In this document: positions 1 to 10,437 of the stretch, piece after piece
How the letters are laid out: each line of letters starts with the position of its first letter
Position numbering within the stretch: the stretch's first letter is position 1
From: Oxytricha trifallax
Taxonomy: Eukaryota; Ciliophora; Spirotrichea; Sporadotrichida; Oxytrichidae
Direction of reading: 5' to 3'
Assembly: GCA_000711775.1 (NCBI GenBank)
Contig: ARYC01002613.1
Location: 1 to 64,000, forward strand
Length of the DNA: 64,000 nucleotides
Program-made: the position numbers and the translations under genes
Notes under the pieces: model-generated
What the model was told of the DNA's origin: nothing
The model's input: the letters and a program-made list of their open reading frames with translations, nothing else
Database searches by the model: none

Positions 1-443
1 TATGTTCATAGAGACTTAAAGCCAGAGAATATCATGATGAACTTTCAGCCTCTTAGAGTATGTATTATTGACTTCAAGAGAGCTCAAAGAGTGCAAGCCT
101 CTGCATAAGGAATGTATACGGTACTCCTGGATATTTCCCAGAGAGAGAGGATTGGAGAGATGGAGACACTTAATGGGATATCTGGGCTCTAGCAGTTATA
201 ATAATAGAGAGCGACATGCCAAGAAACGATTACTTTAGCTGCAGACGTGAGGTAGATTCTAAGCAGAGAATCAAGCAATATCTCGATAAAAATAAAATAA
301 ATGGAGGTACCAGAGAACTTGCATACTCAACTATTATCAAGCCAAGCTAAGAGAATTAACAAACAATAGAAACAATTAAACATCATCTTAGAAAGATAAA
401 ATTCAGAGAACTGCCACATGACTATAAGCTTATGTTTGTGTGA
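1..443 (+). pseudogene. TBE 57-kDa zinc-finger/kinase protein, C-terminal fragment, frameshifted
   Basis: The first codons read HRDLKPEN, the catalytic-loop signature of eukaryotic-type protein kinases, followed by IIDFKRAQR at the DFG position, so the Gly is replaced. A base is missing near 106 relative to the copy at 31620-31760, which shifts the GTPGYF activation segment out of frame. The remaining C-terminus (YLDKNKINGG and on) is recognisable to the TGA at 441-443. TAA/TAG are read as Gln. The 5' half of the gene lies upstream of the window. The family is the large TBE-encoded ORF of hypotrichs, whose role in transposition is unknown. Confidence 0.75.
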
Positions 444-604
444 AATATTTTAAAAACTCGCTTTTTATACTCACTTAAATTACTAATATTTAAACATTAA
501 ACCCCTACATAAACCCTATTAAAACCCTAATAAAGTATGCACTAATAGTCTACTTTTAATAATCAAAGGCTCAATCAAATTACTGAAAGGGTTTTGGGGT
601 TTTG
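1..604 (+). mobile_element. TBE transposon, right end only (TBE-1)
   Basis: The terminal 150 bp match the right end of the complete TBE at 28080-32224 almost base for base and finish with GGGTTTTGGGGTTTTG, a G4T4 telomere-like end typical of spirotrich TBE elements. It is followed by AAT (605-607), the triplet duplicated at the complete copy. The left part of the element lies outside the window. The only gene content is the 3' part of the 57-kDa zinc-finger/kinase gene. Confidence 0.9.
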
Positions 605-745
605 AATCTACTCTATTGAATTCTTATTGACAGAATTGAGATCCATAAGGCATCCCTCCGCACACATAGGGCAAAAGAACAAACAACTAAAGGAAAGGAT
701 AGAAACCTAGGGAGATTTCCAAGTTAAAGATTCATTTGATCAATA

Positions 746-1254
746 TCATTGTTTCAATTACCAAGGATATATGCTCAGGAACTCGCTGTAGTCCCCGAAA
801 ACTTTTAGTTTCATTATCTCGGCTCCTAAGTTTCTGATTCGGAAATTCCATCTCCTGGCTTTTTTCAATGTTGGATCGAATGGAACCCTTGGCATCTCCC
901 CATTCAATTTTTACCGTGATTTTATTTGAAATACTGTTTTTGAAAAATAAATGTCGAGATGCCCAATCATGATAAATCTGAAAAATAAATTAAAAATCAA
1001 ATTTAAGCTTAAAAATTAATAATAATAGCAATAATTAATTCAATCTATAAAAAAAACGTTTCATCTTCCACGTCAACCTCATCTTCATATTCTTCATCAC
1101 CAATATTTACATCTTGTGCCCCACTATCTGCGGCTTCCTGACCTCCCTGTCCGTTGACGCCCTTATTCTTATCAAGCGCAGCCCCTGTAAAAATAAAATG
1201 TTTGATATCATTTTCTTTACTTGTTAAATGACATTGCACTTTCTGATCAGACAT
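746..1254 (-). CDS. MSDQ-family small acidic protein, three exons, intact
   Basis: The start is the ATG at 1254. Exon 1 (1254-1221) gives MSDQKVQCHLT. A 36-bp intron (1220-1185, GTAAAG...TTACAG) and an 80-bp intron (1057-978, GTTTTT...TTTCAG) keep phase exactly, giving 130 aa and a TGA at 746-748. Exon 2 is Gly/Ala/Gln-rich and ends in an acidic run (about residues 38-53, DEEYEDEVDVEDE). Exon 3 is basic and aromatic (KKARRWNFRIRNLGAEIM). No known domain is recognised. The matching intron phases and lack of breaks suggest a real gene. Degenerate relatives lie at 14165-14376 and 38315-38465. The stop is only 140 bp from the TBE-1 end. Confidence 0.7.
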
Positions 1255-1390
1255 TTTTTCATTTTTTAATATATTTGATGAATTTATAAATTAAATTCAC
1301 TTTATTTGAAAAATTTCATCCAGCCTCCAGTTGAATAATTCAAGGGTTGGAGGAGAAACTCTTAAATGAGGTTGTTATTGAACATGGTGA

Positions 1391-1615
1391 GCCAGAGATG
1401 TGCAGAGAAGTTACGATGACGATGAGCAGCCAGATGATTCTTAAGCTTATAAGTAAGAAGCAGGCGCTGATTAAGCAATTTCTGATGTGGGTGAGATAAA
1501 GAGATGTACGAATAATTATCCTTGTTAAAGCATTATTACTCGTAATGCAAGAAAGGCAATAATAAAAATAACAATATCTAGGTGCATTAGGCTTAGATCA
1601 ATCACATTTCACTGA
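1391..1615 (+). CDS. Unrecognised acidic coding patch (possible exon)
   Basis: Under ciliate code this frame is open for 74 codons between two TGA stops and begins with an acidic, Gln-rich stretch (SYDDDEQPDDSQAYKQEAG) followed by a Cys-containing segment (RCTNNYPCQSII). There is no in-frame ATG, so it could be an internal exon or part of a broken gene divergent from the gene at 746-1254. A second possible exon follows a CAATAG acceptor near 1700 (DWHSTNKLL). Composition argues for coding, but another frame on the same strand is also open. Confidence 0.35.
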
Positions 1616-3687
1616 CTTTATTAACAAAACATTCGTGTGACAACTAACTGCTGAACCTATCTTAGATTTTGACATTAACGATTTTTACTTTTTGATCAAT
1701 AGGACTGGCACTCAACTAATAAATTATTACGGGAAACAAAATAAGACAGAGGAGCATAAGAAGCAGGAATGATTTCGTGAAACTTAGATATAGCAAATAA
1801 ACTTTTTATTTAAATTGTATTATTAATGAAGTAAATTATAAAATAAGATTTCTCCAAATTTTCAAATACTTTTTTTAAATATTTTTATCTGTCCATAAAA
1901 TTTCAAATAAACTATTTAAATGTTTTATTGAACTTTTTAAATAACAGACAGATTTATAAAAAATTATTGGAAAAGCAACATATTTACAAAAGATATTTTT
2001 TTATAAGAAGTTTATTTAATATTTAAATAAGAAAAAAATTTTAATGTTCATTTCACAGTTAATTAAAAAAAAATTTCAAATTGTTTTGATTGAAAATTCC
2101 TCATAAACTTTATGTATTTGGAAAAAATTTTAAATATTCAGGCAATTGTTAGAATTAATACAGTGATTTAATTTCATCATTTATAATATTTAAATAAATT
2201 TTGCTTTATTTATTCACTTCATATTTCTAATGTAAGGCAATCGAGAAAAGTTGTCGAGCTTTTGTCGATTGCCTTACATTTCATAATAAAGTTTAGTTTG
2301 TTGATTATTTTATTTAGATTAGGTAAACGTGTACTCTTTGTTTTTTTATATAAAGTTATTCACATTTTTGTATATGAGTAAATGTTATTTCACTTAGACT
2401 TAATAGTCCCAACTTTTTAACTTTAAATTTATTAAACTTATTTAATTATAATTCATACTTATTTAATGAGAGATGCTTAAAATATAAGGTATTAGTATAA
2501 TAGTAATTACAATCTAATAAATTAAAATATAGTACATTCAATATATTTAAACTTTTTTGCAAAAAGAACTAAAGTTTATTCAGCATATGAGTATGATTAT
2601 TTATGAATAAATTGTAAATAACTTATAAATTATATTATGATTTATAAAGCTTAATAATTTAGTAAATTTTTATATTCTAAAAAGTTAAGAAAACTTAATA
2701 TATATCATATAATTTGATATTATCTTTATTAATATTTTTTAATTTATTCAACTGTTCTTAAATATATACTATAAAATTGCATAACTTATAATCACTATAT
2801 TAATTAATCAAGTCACCTATTTTTTTGAAAATTTTACCAATTTCACTAAAACACAAATTCAGTTTAGATCCTTCTTCAACATTATCAAGGATTTTCTTGA
2901 TTTATTTAAAATATTATCCTCTAAAGCAATGTCAATAAATACTTTAATTGGGCGGGGGAATTTAAACTAAATCAATTCCATTTAAACCTTTTAGATATTA
3001 AATTGCAATATTTGTAATAATATCACTTAAAAAAATTAAAGCAACAAATATATTTTATAAAAATAAATTTAGGAGATAGTTAATGTTAACATAAGTGAGT
3101 TATTTTAGATATTCAAATTATATTATATAAATCATTGTATGTGATAATAATCTTTTGTGTTATAGAGTTTACATCAATACTTTCGAATTAAATTTTGAAA
3201 AAAAAATATAAAAAAGGATTAGAAGACAATTTTGAAAAATATTAAAATCTAAAATTCTAAATAGTTTATTAATCTGTGTAAACAATTTATTGTTAAAACT
3301 TTATTTAAAAAATTGATATTGCTTATGTTCTTTTGTAGAAACTTAAGAATTTTAAAAATAATTATTATATATTTGGGTAAGACTTCTTGAATAGAATAAT
3401 AAGCAGACACTTTAAATTGAAATATTTTAATGAAATATCTATCATATATTGCAATGAGAATAATAAATCACTTTTATTTAAAAATTCATAAAACATAAAT
3501 CTAACTTAAGTTACTAATTATTGCAAAATATAAGCTATTTTTGTCATGAAAATAAAATCATGGTTTTGCTAATATTCAAATATCTAAAAAAGAGTTCAAA
3601 TTTTATATTACTATTGAAAAATTTGGTATTTTATTCATATGTCTCAGCCTAATAATTTGATTTATCTCAATTAATCACGTATGATAA
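1616..3687. other. AT-rich stretch without recognisable genes
   Basis: About 2 kb of very AT-rich sequence with many A/T runs. The only structure I see is the hairpin at 2230-2280. No coding-like frame stands out in either genetic code. Confidence 0.6.
2230..2280. repeat. Short inverted repeat (hairpin)
   Basis: Two arms of about 21 nt (ATGTAAGGCAATCGA... and its reverse complement) enclose a loop of about 9 nt. The arms are GC-richer than their surroundings. It could be a small foldback relic or a structured RNA or terminator; nothing nearby decides. Confidence 0.6.
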
Positions 3688-4011
3688 TCACCACTTATAC
3701 TTCTTATTTTGAAATATTTCCATTTTTCTCTTAATCTAAAATTAACGAATCGATTATTTAAGGAGAATTTCTATTTTACAATTAAGTATTTCTAGGGTTT
3801 GGCTTGTTTTGGGGCAAAATGTTTTATATAACATTAATAATTTAAAAATTCTCTACATTATTGTTTCTTCACATTTCCTTGCCTATTGAGAGAAAGTTAT
3901 GAATTCTCTCAAATTGATATTTTAACTTATTGCAAAATAAAAAAATAAAAGAAACACATCTATTCTTTAAAATTTTTTGCTGATTTTCTCTGCTTACTTC
4001 AAATCAAACAT
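3688..4011 (-). CDS. Unrecognised ORF, probable downstream part of the gene split by TBE-2
   Basis: The ATG at 4011 opens a frame of 107 codons to the TGA at 3688-3690, reading TAA/TAG as Gln. It starts MFDLKQAEKISKKFQRID, and later has QARKCEETIMQRIFKLL and a basic C-terminus (IKRKMEIFQNKKYKW). Charged residues and heptad-like spacing look like true coding. It lies on the same strand as, and downstream of, the exons at 4150-4310, 5042-5178 and 9522-10437, so it may be the 3' end of one gene or a separate gene. No domain is recognised. Confidence 0.45.
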
Positions 4012-4149
4012 GATAATAAAATTAAAATGCTTAGTAATATGTTTGTTAAATTTAAACAAACATATAAAACTGTAAATACCTCCATTTGGCTATAGAAATG
4101 AGTAAAAGTATTCTTGAAAAAATACTAATTTAAAACATCATGCAAGTCA

Positions 4150-4310
4150 TGATGGAAAATAGGCCGTGAAAAGAATTGGTAGTAAGTACTATGCAAACGT
4201 ACAGTTTTATTTTAGGCAGTCTTGTATCTACGAAATCAGCTGAGAATTAATCCTACTAAAGCTATCCATAATTAAGGTTAGTCGGCAAGCCAAATAAATC
4301 TTTTAGATGA
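4150..4310 (-). CDS. Probable internal exon, unknown protein
   Basis: The minus-strand frame reads KDLFGLPTNLNYGQLQQDQF, then SADFVDTRLPKIK, before a possible GTACGT donor. Six in-frame TAA/TAG-type Gln codons sit in plausible positions and no TGA occurs. A further coding-like segment on the same strand lies near 4700-4900 (VIPSVLSKLVQIHFNN...). Both fit a gene running from about 10437 towards 3688. Exon limits are not resolved. Confidence 0.35.
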
Positions 4311-5041
4311 TAAAGGGTATTAAGTAAATTTTTTATAATCTTTAATAGTCCTCAATATTATTTAGTAAATGAAGTTTGGTAGTAAAGATCAAATTACTAA
4401 TTTAAAATTATTTAAATATAATTGGCCTAATTTATTAATGTTTAATACAATTCTTAAATTCATTTTTCGATTTTTTTTCAAAACAAATAGCAAAATCAAA
4501 TAATATATCTTTTATTTTAGCCAAAATTATAATTTAATTTTAGCCAGTTATTCCTAAATGCTAATTTGATTGCTCTTTACTTCAGTGTCTTTACATAAAT
4601 CATAGTGTTTATTACTTAACAAAAAAATTATTTCTTATATAAATTGTACTTGCTTTAAATCCTATTTAAATTTAATTAAAAAATTTTTTTTCATACTTTA
4701 AAAAAGTTTTAAAGTATAAATTAGGTGAGAAAACTATTTGAACAATCTTCATTTCAGTTTTATATAAGTTAAATAATAAACAGCTTCATGTCGAATAAAT
4801 TTTGAGTGGCTCTATATTAGTTCTAATGAATATTATTAAAATGGATTTAAACTAATTTGCTTAACACAGAAGGAATCACTAATTTATTTTTAGTCAAAGC
4901 ATAGTTAGGATTTTATAATGAGTTAACGGCCTTAACTGTTTAGATTTGATAATTTCAAATTCTTCTACATTATAAAAATAAATTATTGTCATTCCTTCTC
5001 ATGAATTTTTGAGTTAAATTTAGACGAAAGTGTTCGCTACA

Positions 5042-5178
5042 TCAAGCAAGATATTTTCTTCGTAGGGGTAATTAGACAATATTTTTTAGATTTAAAACAA
5101 AAATTATTAAGAAATTTATACTCTTAAAATTAGATTGAGATAAAATATGCTCATCGCTCAAGAAATCACTTAATAAAT
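5042..5178 (-). CDS. Exon of the gene interrupted by TBE-2 (downstream side)
   Basis: Directly beyond the TBE-2 left end the frame reads LLSDFLSDEHILSQSNFKS on the minus strand and stops at the TGA at 5042-5044. If the element and one copy of the AAT triplet are left out, this frame is contiguous with the exon ending at 9522 (VCQNEH...). The neighbouring frame also has a coding-like stretch (NYPYEENILLDVANTF) nearer 4960-5060, so a further intron may lie here. Confidence 0.5.
5176..5178. repeat. Target-site duplication (AAT), left side of TBE-2
   Basis: AAT here and AAT at 9522-9524 flank TBE-2. TBE elements duplicate a 3-bp ANT target, and the complete copy at 28080-32224 also has AAT on both sides. 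Confidence 0.7.
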
Positions 5179-5439
5179 CTAAAACCAAAATCCCCTATTT
5201 AATTTGATTGAGCTTTTTAGTGATAAAAGTATTCTATATAGGCATACTTTTTTGGGGCTTTAAAAGGGCTTATGTAGGGGTTTATGATTTAGATATTTGT
5301 AATTTAAGTGAAAATTACAAGCGAGATTTAAATTTTCTCACGCTTATATTAGCTTTGGGTTATGTTAAATTACTATGATTTTAATGGATTTAATTTTTCT
5401 TTTTTGATATATTGATTGATGTTTAATTTTTTTGCTTGG

Positions 5440-7280
5440 CTTTATCTTAGTTGATCAAGCAAACTCTTAATGACTTTATTAATTTTATTATACTTATCAA
5501 GGTGTTGCGAGATTCTTTGCATAGAATTATGAAAAATAAGTGAAAGACTATAAATTAAAATGAAAACTTATTAGACTTAGAAGTATTAGTATTGATACTT
5601 ACAAAAATTAAATAAAGAAACTGCTAATTCATCTTTCCAATCTACTTCATACTTTGCTCAATCTAGCCATACATCCTCTGTTTTTCCCATCTTTTTCCAG
5701 TGTTCTTTGGACTTTCGGTCTACTGACGCGCCACTCTTTTTTTGATTAATATTGCTGAAATATAAATTCTAGATATACTTTTTGTAACTTAAAAATATTA
5801 TCGAATGATCACCATCTCTAAGTTTGCATTTATTTTAATCTTTTTATTTTATCAATTTCATATTATTTATAATGAATGTCTCTCACTCAGGCAGCTAAAG
5901 TTATCCTTACTTGGTATATCTATTCAATTATTATTACTGCTTTCGTCCATTGATAACATGCAGTGTTTTCTTTTATAATATTTTCTCTCACTGGTGATTA
6001 TTCAGCCAGAAGTGCTTAATACATTTCCTAATGCTTAGGCTTGCATTCTTTGTGGTCGAAATCGATACTATTAACAGTTTAGTCAAGGGTGATATTTTCT
6101 GACTTCAAATTAAAATGAACGTAGATGAGCTTGTGAAACTCTTAAACTCGTAAACAATCCGCTTCACTATCTAGGCAATTTATCTATTATCAAAAAAGAA
6201 TTCTCTGTTTTTAATTTGTAGTATAAAAAGCTTAAAGCTTAAAACTCATTTGAAAATTTAATTCTGAACTTATTATAATCAAGGAAGTAATTGAAAGAAT
6301 AAATCTTTAAAAAATACATGTCATGAGTGATGGATCTCATTTATATTTTATCCTCAAGAGTGAGATATCTTTAAAGAAAGGATCTATATCAATAATCTTT
6401 AAGGTTGAGATCTTCATCAAATTAATTTTCTATTATTTTATTGATTTCTTATACTTGGAAGTTAATTTCTGCATTCTTTTTTTTTTATTTGCTTCTTACT
6501 CTTAACTATATGAGGAAGACTCAACTGGGTTTCTTGATCTTCTATTTTAAAAGAATCTTTTTCCTGTCTCTTCATAAATGAAAAAACTTTGATTGTGCTT
6601 TTTTTTGAAAATCTCTTTAAGGTCTCATGTAAGAGAATACAGTTTCTCACAGAACTCACAGATATACATCCAATCCTTCTTTTAATGCATGAGAAATTGC
6701 CATGGGATGTTATTGTGTATATCCCTAATATAATTCTTCATAGTTTCCTTGCAGAGGAATATATTATTGCATTCTTTACATTAATAAACTTTAATTTTTA
6801 AAATTTAAAGCTCAATGGAGGATCATTTAATCTCCTCCTCAACTTGCCTACCTCTTTGACTAATTCCTGCTTATTCTATATTTGAATCTTAAAACTAGAC
6901 TTTTCAAAACTATAATAAGTAAGCTACCAATAAGTGCAGACGTCTCTGGTCTTAACCCTTTTTGGTTGCTTGAATGGTAATTATTATTTTCTTGCTCCAA
7001 GTAAGGTTGCTCTTCTTAAAATTTCAGTGACCATTTATTTTGCTAATAAATTTAAATATATAATGAAAAATATCTTTTAAAAGAATATCAGACACTCTGG
7101 TATATTTAGAGATGAAAAAAATATAACTATTATATTAAAGTTTTTAAAATGGTATATTTATAAGAATAATAAAAAATGCTCATGTTTCGCTCGGAGACTC
7201 CTTAAGAAATGTTTGAATTTAATATGCAGGACATCCTATCTGAAGATTTTATAAAATCTGAATTCTATCTATGAAACTTG
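5440..7280 (-). pseudogene. TBE 57-kDa zinc-finger/kinase protein, degenerate
   Basis: The minus-strand fragment at 6462-6659 aligns with the segment after the second zinc finger of the copy at 31000-31180 (KDSFKIEDQETQLS versus KRFLQKRRSRNPVES). Near 5480-5530 the C-terminal NKINGG region is recognisable at DNA level. The kinase catalytic loop is not preserved in readable form. Boundaries are approximate. Confidence 0.6.
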
Positions 7281-7394
7281 TAAGAAGTTTTTAATTCTTT
7301 TCGCATACCTTTTCAAGGCTTGCTTTGTCTTGCTTTTTTAGAATAGAGAATTTAATTAAATTTTGATGGATATGCTTATTTGAATATTCTTCAA

Positions 7395-8195
7395 ACTTCT
7401 TGAAAATGGAGGCAAAATGTAATCTTTGAATAATCCAATGAAGAGAATTTAATCTCAAGATTAAATAGGAAAACTTTCGAAATAAAGAAGACTTTTACAG
7501 ATATTTGGTCTTGCAATTTAATTTTTCTTCATTAACAGTCTTAACAACCATAGTTAGTCTATTCTTTCCTGCTTTGTAGGGAACTTAAATCTCATTCTTA
7601 AAAGCTTTACAAAGTGAAGAGAAAAAATAAAAAAGTGCAATGAAATCAAGATAATTTAGATTCTTAACCTCTCAAAATTTCAGTAACAAGTCTTTTTGAT
7701 GATGCCATGAGAGACCAAGATGTTACTTTTTTCTTCTAATAAGTTGCCAGAGAGAAGCTTCTTTTCTGGCGTTCTTGAACTCTGAAATCTGAGTAATTAA
7801 ATGAAATTAATTATCAATTTAACGAGAAATGCTTAAGAATATCTTCTAGAGAGAAAGATAAAAATGGAATTTAGATCAGAGATACCTATGCTGTAAGAAT
7901 TAAAGGAAGAACACTAATTAATCTCAATAAAGCTAAGACTTCTAACTTTATAAAAAACTTGGCCTTACTATATATTTTATGAAGGAGCGCAGTAAATTAA
8001 ACCGAGAGAGAAAATCTTAAGTAAAACATTAATTAAGCAAGATACTTTTCAAAGATAATGATATTTATGAATTTAAATACAAAATCTCGCTCTAAACGGA
8101 AAAACACTTGCCCTAGAAAGTTATAAAAAGAAGAAAGAAAGATGCCAGATATCTCTAAGATTTAATTTGATATCCAAATTATTTATTTGTTTAAA
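7395..8195 (+). pseudogene. TBE 22-kDa protein, degenerate
   Basis: DNA similarity to the 22-kDa gene of the copy at 29264-30051 is clear along its length: the start region (AATGAAGAGAATTTAATCTC), the NYPEISVTNLYDDAM equivalent near 7680-7710, and the lysine-rich 3' part. Multiple frameshifts and TGA codons break the frame. The product's function is unknown. It is one of the three ORFs conserved in TBE elements. Confidence 0.65.
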
Positions 8196-8466
8196 TCTAG
8201 AATTTATTTACTTACATAAAATCTCCCTCTCTAGCACACACTATTTACCTATATTTAATTCATGAATAAAGTGATTGAACAGAAGCTTCTTATAATAACC
8301 ACAAAATAAAGCTCTATTCCATTGAATTAAGGTCTGTAGCCAACATTAAATACAATTATCATGTTTTGCTTTTCACATTCATTCCTTGATTCAACTGTGA
8401 TCTGAAATCATAAATTATCAACAAATTGGATGATCTCATAGTCAGCAAAATTGTCTTTGTGCTATT

Positions 8467-8877
8467 CTATGTATTTATTATGAAAATCGTGAATTGTTAA
8501 AAGTTAAATTAAAAGTAATAAGAATACTTATAAATTTAATCAGAAAACTTTAATAGCAAATATCTCTAGCATGACCAACATATTATAAATTTAAGTTTAA
8601 TTTTTTGTTTCTTTTATTATATTTTTTATGGAGTAGGTGCTGCCTTAGTACTAGGTACCGCCGGCTTGGTACTTCAGTAGGTGGAAGGTCGGGGTGGCAG
8701 AGGTAGACTTATACATGCAGATGGAGACGTGTACGAAGGAGATTCTTTTTTAATTAAGATATTTAGTCTTTTTCATTTTCTTTTAGTATTATTAACTATT
8801 CTTATTGTTGCTATTACTATTGCTATTAATTTTAATTTAACTTTTAACAATTAACGATTTTCATATTAAATACATAG
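8467..8877 (+). mobile_element. 411-bp inverted-repeat element carrying a MORN-like fragment
   Basis: The ends are inverted repeats of about 50 bp starting CTATGTATTTA..ATGAAAATCG. ATT occurs directly outside each end (8464-8466 and 8878-8880), and the transposase sequence outside aligns continuously with the uninterrupted copy, which confirms an insertion with 3-bp duplication. The centre (about 8630-8750) is GC-rich and codes for a MORN-like peptide. It looks like a non-autonomous element that captured coding sequence. Confidence 0.75.
8630..8755 (+). CDS. MORN-repeat-like coding fragment inside the 411-bp insert
   Basis: The plus frame (TAG read as Gln) runs GVGAALVLGTAGLVLQQVEG and then GRGRLIHADGDVYEGDSF. 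The second part fits the MORN motif (GxGxLxxADGDxYEGxW), a roughly 14-23 residue repeat usually found in tandem in membrane- or cytoskeleton-associated proteins. Only one repeat is seen and there is no start or stop, so this is a captured fragment or a single exon. GC content is far above the flanking DNA. Confidence 0.55.
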
Positions 8878-9521
8878 ATTCCAAGAACTTTATATATAAT
8901 TCATCAGTCTTTATTGAACAGGGAAGTAAAATAATTTTGTACGAAGAGCATAAGTTTGATCCTTAAATTTTTAATCATAAGCTTCTATGTTGCTGTAGTT
9001 AGTGCCAAGACTTCGATGTAAAGACATGCAAGGTTACTACAGCTTCATCTGATTGTATTAACTTTATGTTATTAGTAATAGCTCTGTATTTAATCATTTA
9101 TATAATTTAAATTATCCTTATAAAATGGAACATAAAGTCTTTCACTCTCGAAATGCGATTGACTGTCTTGTATATTATTCCAATATTTTTTTAAATAAAA
9201 GTAGTTTAAACATTGACGTGAAGCTCAGAAATATGCTCTACTAAAGTTTTAAAGGTCTATTAGGCTTAGAACTATCTCTTAAAATTAGTACTAATAGAGA
9301 GAGACAGTTTTATGGAGTACGTTGCTTTATGAAGTGTAATTTAGAATATGCTTGAATTAATCACTATAAATATCATTTAAATTTACAAATTTTTAAATGA
9401 TAAACCCATACATATATATATGTAAACCCTTTTAAATTCTAATAAAGTACGCTTAAATTAAATTATCAACATTTTACAATAAAAACTAAATCAAACTACT
9501 GAAGGATATTTTGGGATTTCG

Positions 9522-9524
9522 AAT
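9522..9524. repeat. Target-site duplication (AAT), right side of TBE-2
   Basis: Second copy of the AAT triplet that flanks TBE-2. Confidence 0.7.
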
Positions 9525-9715
9525 GTTCGTTTTAGCAAACAGTGCTATTAATAGTTTTAACTTGTAAAGTTATGTGTAGACTACTTAAATTTCAAATACT
9601 TACTTTCACTCTTTGTGTTTAGACATTTTATCATGAAGCTTTTGTATCTTGTTACTTGATCTTCTGCATACATAGTGCTACTATACATATCCGTTTACTT
9701 TATTACACCTGTCAT
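9522..9715 (-). CDS. Exons of the gene interrupted by TBE-2 (upstream side)
   Basis: A first block (ATG 9715 to 9604) begins MTGVIKQTDMYSSTMYAEDQ and ends at a GTAAGT donor in phase 1. A 43-bp intron (9603-9561) leads to a second block reading IKTINSTVCQNEH up to the TBE-2 right end. The frame then continues into 5175-5042 across the duplicated AAT. It may be the downstream part of the ORF at 9808-10437 on the same strand. No domain is recognised. Confidence 0.55.
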
Positions 9716-9807
9716 ATTTTATCAATAATAATAATTGTTTAAAATTTGACCTGATTTGTTTCTTTAATTTTATTTATTAAATAGGAGTGTTTTTTCAAGT
9801 CAAAGAT

Positions 9808-10437
9808 TCAATCCTATAATTACTAATTGCGTTGACTAAAGTTAATTAATTTTGAATTACGATTGTTCCACTCTCTTCCTATACATAGTCTGAGAACTAT
9901 TTCATCGACTTTTTTCTGAAATATGGAATTAGCAACTGTAGCTGCCTGAAATAATTCCTTTATCTCTTGAATTCCTTACTATGAATAATTGTTCATGATT
10001 ACTATCTTGGGTTCAAGCCGAAGTTAGATAGCTCTGACAGTCTTTTGGAATTATGATATTACTGGTAGGTGGTAGAGATGGAGTTGAAATAATTTTATTA
10101 GTCGATTCTTAGGCTTCCTGTATGTTTATTATTCGGATAGATATTTCCTTTGTTTGGGTCTCTTTTCGTGCTTGTTGTTTATCTTGACAGCGCATGTTAG
10201 TTGGTGATATAGCTCTAATATAAATTTAAAAATGTAATCTTGAGATTAGATTCTAGTACTTGGTAATAATAAAATATATTTAATATCTTAGTTTGGAGGA
10301 GTTGAAAGCCCATTTTCTTTATTATAGATCAGATTAAAATAATAGTTTACTTCCCGTTTTCTAAATCCATTCTTCTAGATTAGTGATGATTAAGAAGATT
10401 TTTTGGGCGAGATCAATGTAGTTCTGATTCTTCTCAT
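9808..10437 (-). CDS. Unrecognised 209-codon basic protein
   Basis: The ATG at 10437 opens 209 codons to the TGA at 9808-9810 when TAA/TAG are Gln. The N-terminus is basic (MRRIRTTLISPKK), the middle has a Lys/Arg-rich stretch (KHEKRPKQRKYLSEQQTYRK), and the C-terminus has helical charged sequence (EIKELFQAATVANSIFQKK). The frame stays open upstream to a TGA about 20 codons before the ATG, so an upstream exon is possible. It probably belongs to the same transcription unit as 9522-9715. No homology is recognised; the composition is convincingly coding. Confidence 0.6.

Larger units (their letters stand above)
8230..9370 (-). pseudogene. TBE transposase (Tc1/mariner-like DDE), degenerate and interrupted
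   Basis: On the minus strand the N-terminal part (YKTVNRI region at about 9130-9160), the first catalytic block (equivalent of IHADEAV near 9045) and, beyond the 411-bp insert, the ADQEIIL...VDNL and PQFNGIELY equivalents (about 8330-8450) are recognisable. A single insertion at 8467-8877 splits the gene between the first and second catalytic Asp regions. Frameshifts make the ORF non-functional. Confidence 0.7.
5179..9521 (-). mobile_element. TBE transposon, full length but degenerate (TBE-2), inserted in a gene
   Basis: 4343 bp bounded by decayed C4A4-type ends (left AAAACCAAAATCCCC from 5181, right GGATATTTTGGGATTTC) and AAT duplications. The subterminal 120 bp match the inverted repeats of the copy at 28080. 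Gene order is reversed relative to that copy: the 57-kDa gene lies left on minus, the 22-kDa gene is central on plus, and the transposase lies right on minus. All three are pseudogenes. The transposase is further interrupted by the 411-bp insert at 8467-8877. Confidence 0.85.

Noticed and set aside
592..604. Telomere-like G4T4 as a true chromosome end
   Set aside because: It is the end of a TBE with TBE subterminal sequence and continues into other DNA, so it is not a telomere.
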